A program made the translations under genes and the position numbers. From contig JAWGHR010000025.1 in assembly GCA_032560695.1 (NCBI GenBank), positions 1 to 5,819 on the forward strand: 5,819 nucleotides of DNA, in the 5' to 3' direction. Origin of the DNA: Peptoniphilus_A harei_B. GTDB taxonomy: Bacteria > Bacillota > Clostridia > Tissierellales > Peptoniphilaceae. Shown in pieces: positions 5,790 through 5,819 of the stretch. Below the pieces are notes generated by a model. It had not been told where the DNA came from and searched no databases. It worked only from the letters and a program-made list of their open reading frames with translations. How positions within the stretch are numbered: position 1 is the stretch's first letter; the number at the start of each line of letters is the position of its first letter.

Positions 5790-5819
5790 ATGGATAGAGA
5801 AATGATAAATATTAATGCA
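5790..5819 (+). CDS. Start of a further gene, cut by the window edge
   Basis: ATG 5790 follows AAGGAG (5775-5780) at 9-nt spacing. Ten codons are visible (MDREMININA), too few to identify. Its place after the coupling-protein region suggests the next conjugation gene (in Tn1549-like elements a small membrane protein or a TrbL-like protein often follows), but the residues do not prove it. Confidence 0.6.
   Translation, partial: MDREMININA

Overview
The window looks like part of an integrative and conjugative element (ICE) from an AT-rich Gram-positive anaerobe or streptococcus-like Firmicute. This is inferred from the A+T-rich sequence, the strong GGAG-type ribosome binding sites, the rho-independent terminators and the gene families. 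No gene fixes the genus; the Peptoniphilaceae (Anaerococcus, Peptoniphilus, Finegoldia) and Streptococcus are plausible hosts for this combination.

Left part (1-1489): the C-terminal two thirds of a VirD4/TraG-type coupling protein of the Tn1549/CD1115-like class, whose frame is open at the left edge. It is followed by an unrecognised 91-residue acidic protein. Junction (1490-2007): the 91-residue gene is followed by the 5' arm and loop of a terminator that lacks its 3' arm. This is fused directly to a decayed second copy of the 3' end of the coupling-protein gene (one frameshift, one nonsense codon, one internal deletion). After that comes noncoding, probably remnant, sequence that carries an excellent extended -10 promoter.

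Cargo (2008-5600): a lactococcin 972-type bacteriocin cluster. It encodes a secreted bacteriocin precursor with a Sec signal peptide, a 658-residue 'bacteriocin-associated integral membrane protein' (DUF1430-like, FtsX/MacB-like halves), an ABC ATPase of the lactococcin 972 group, and a small membrane-anchored protein of unknown function. The last three genes are linked by 4-nt ATGA overlaps. A terminator lies between the bacteriocin gene and the transporter operon, so the transporter genes are probably expressed by read-through at a lower level.

Right part (5601-5819): an intact terminator that shares 24 identical bases with the broken one at 1504-1527, an 8-codon reading frame behind a perfect AGGAGG site, a second strong terminator, and the first ten codons of another gene, presumably the next gene of the conjugation module. 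The simplest reading is that the bacteriocin cluster is an insertion into a terminator between transfer genes, brought in with a piece of a related element's coupling-protein gene.
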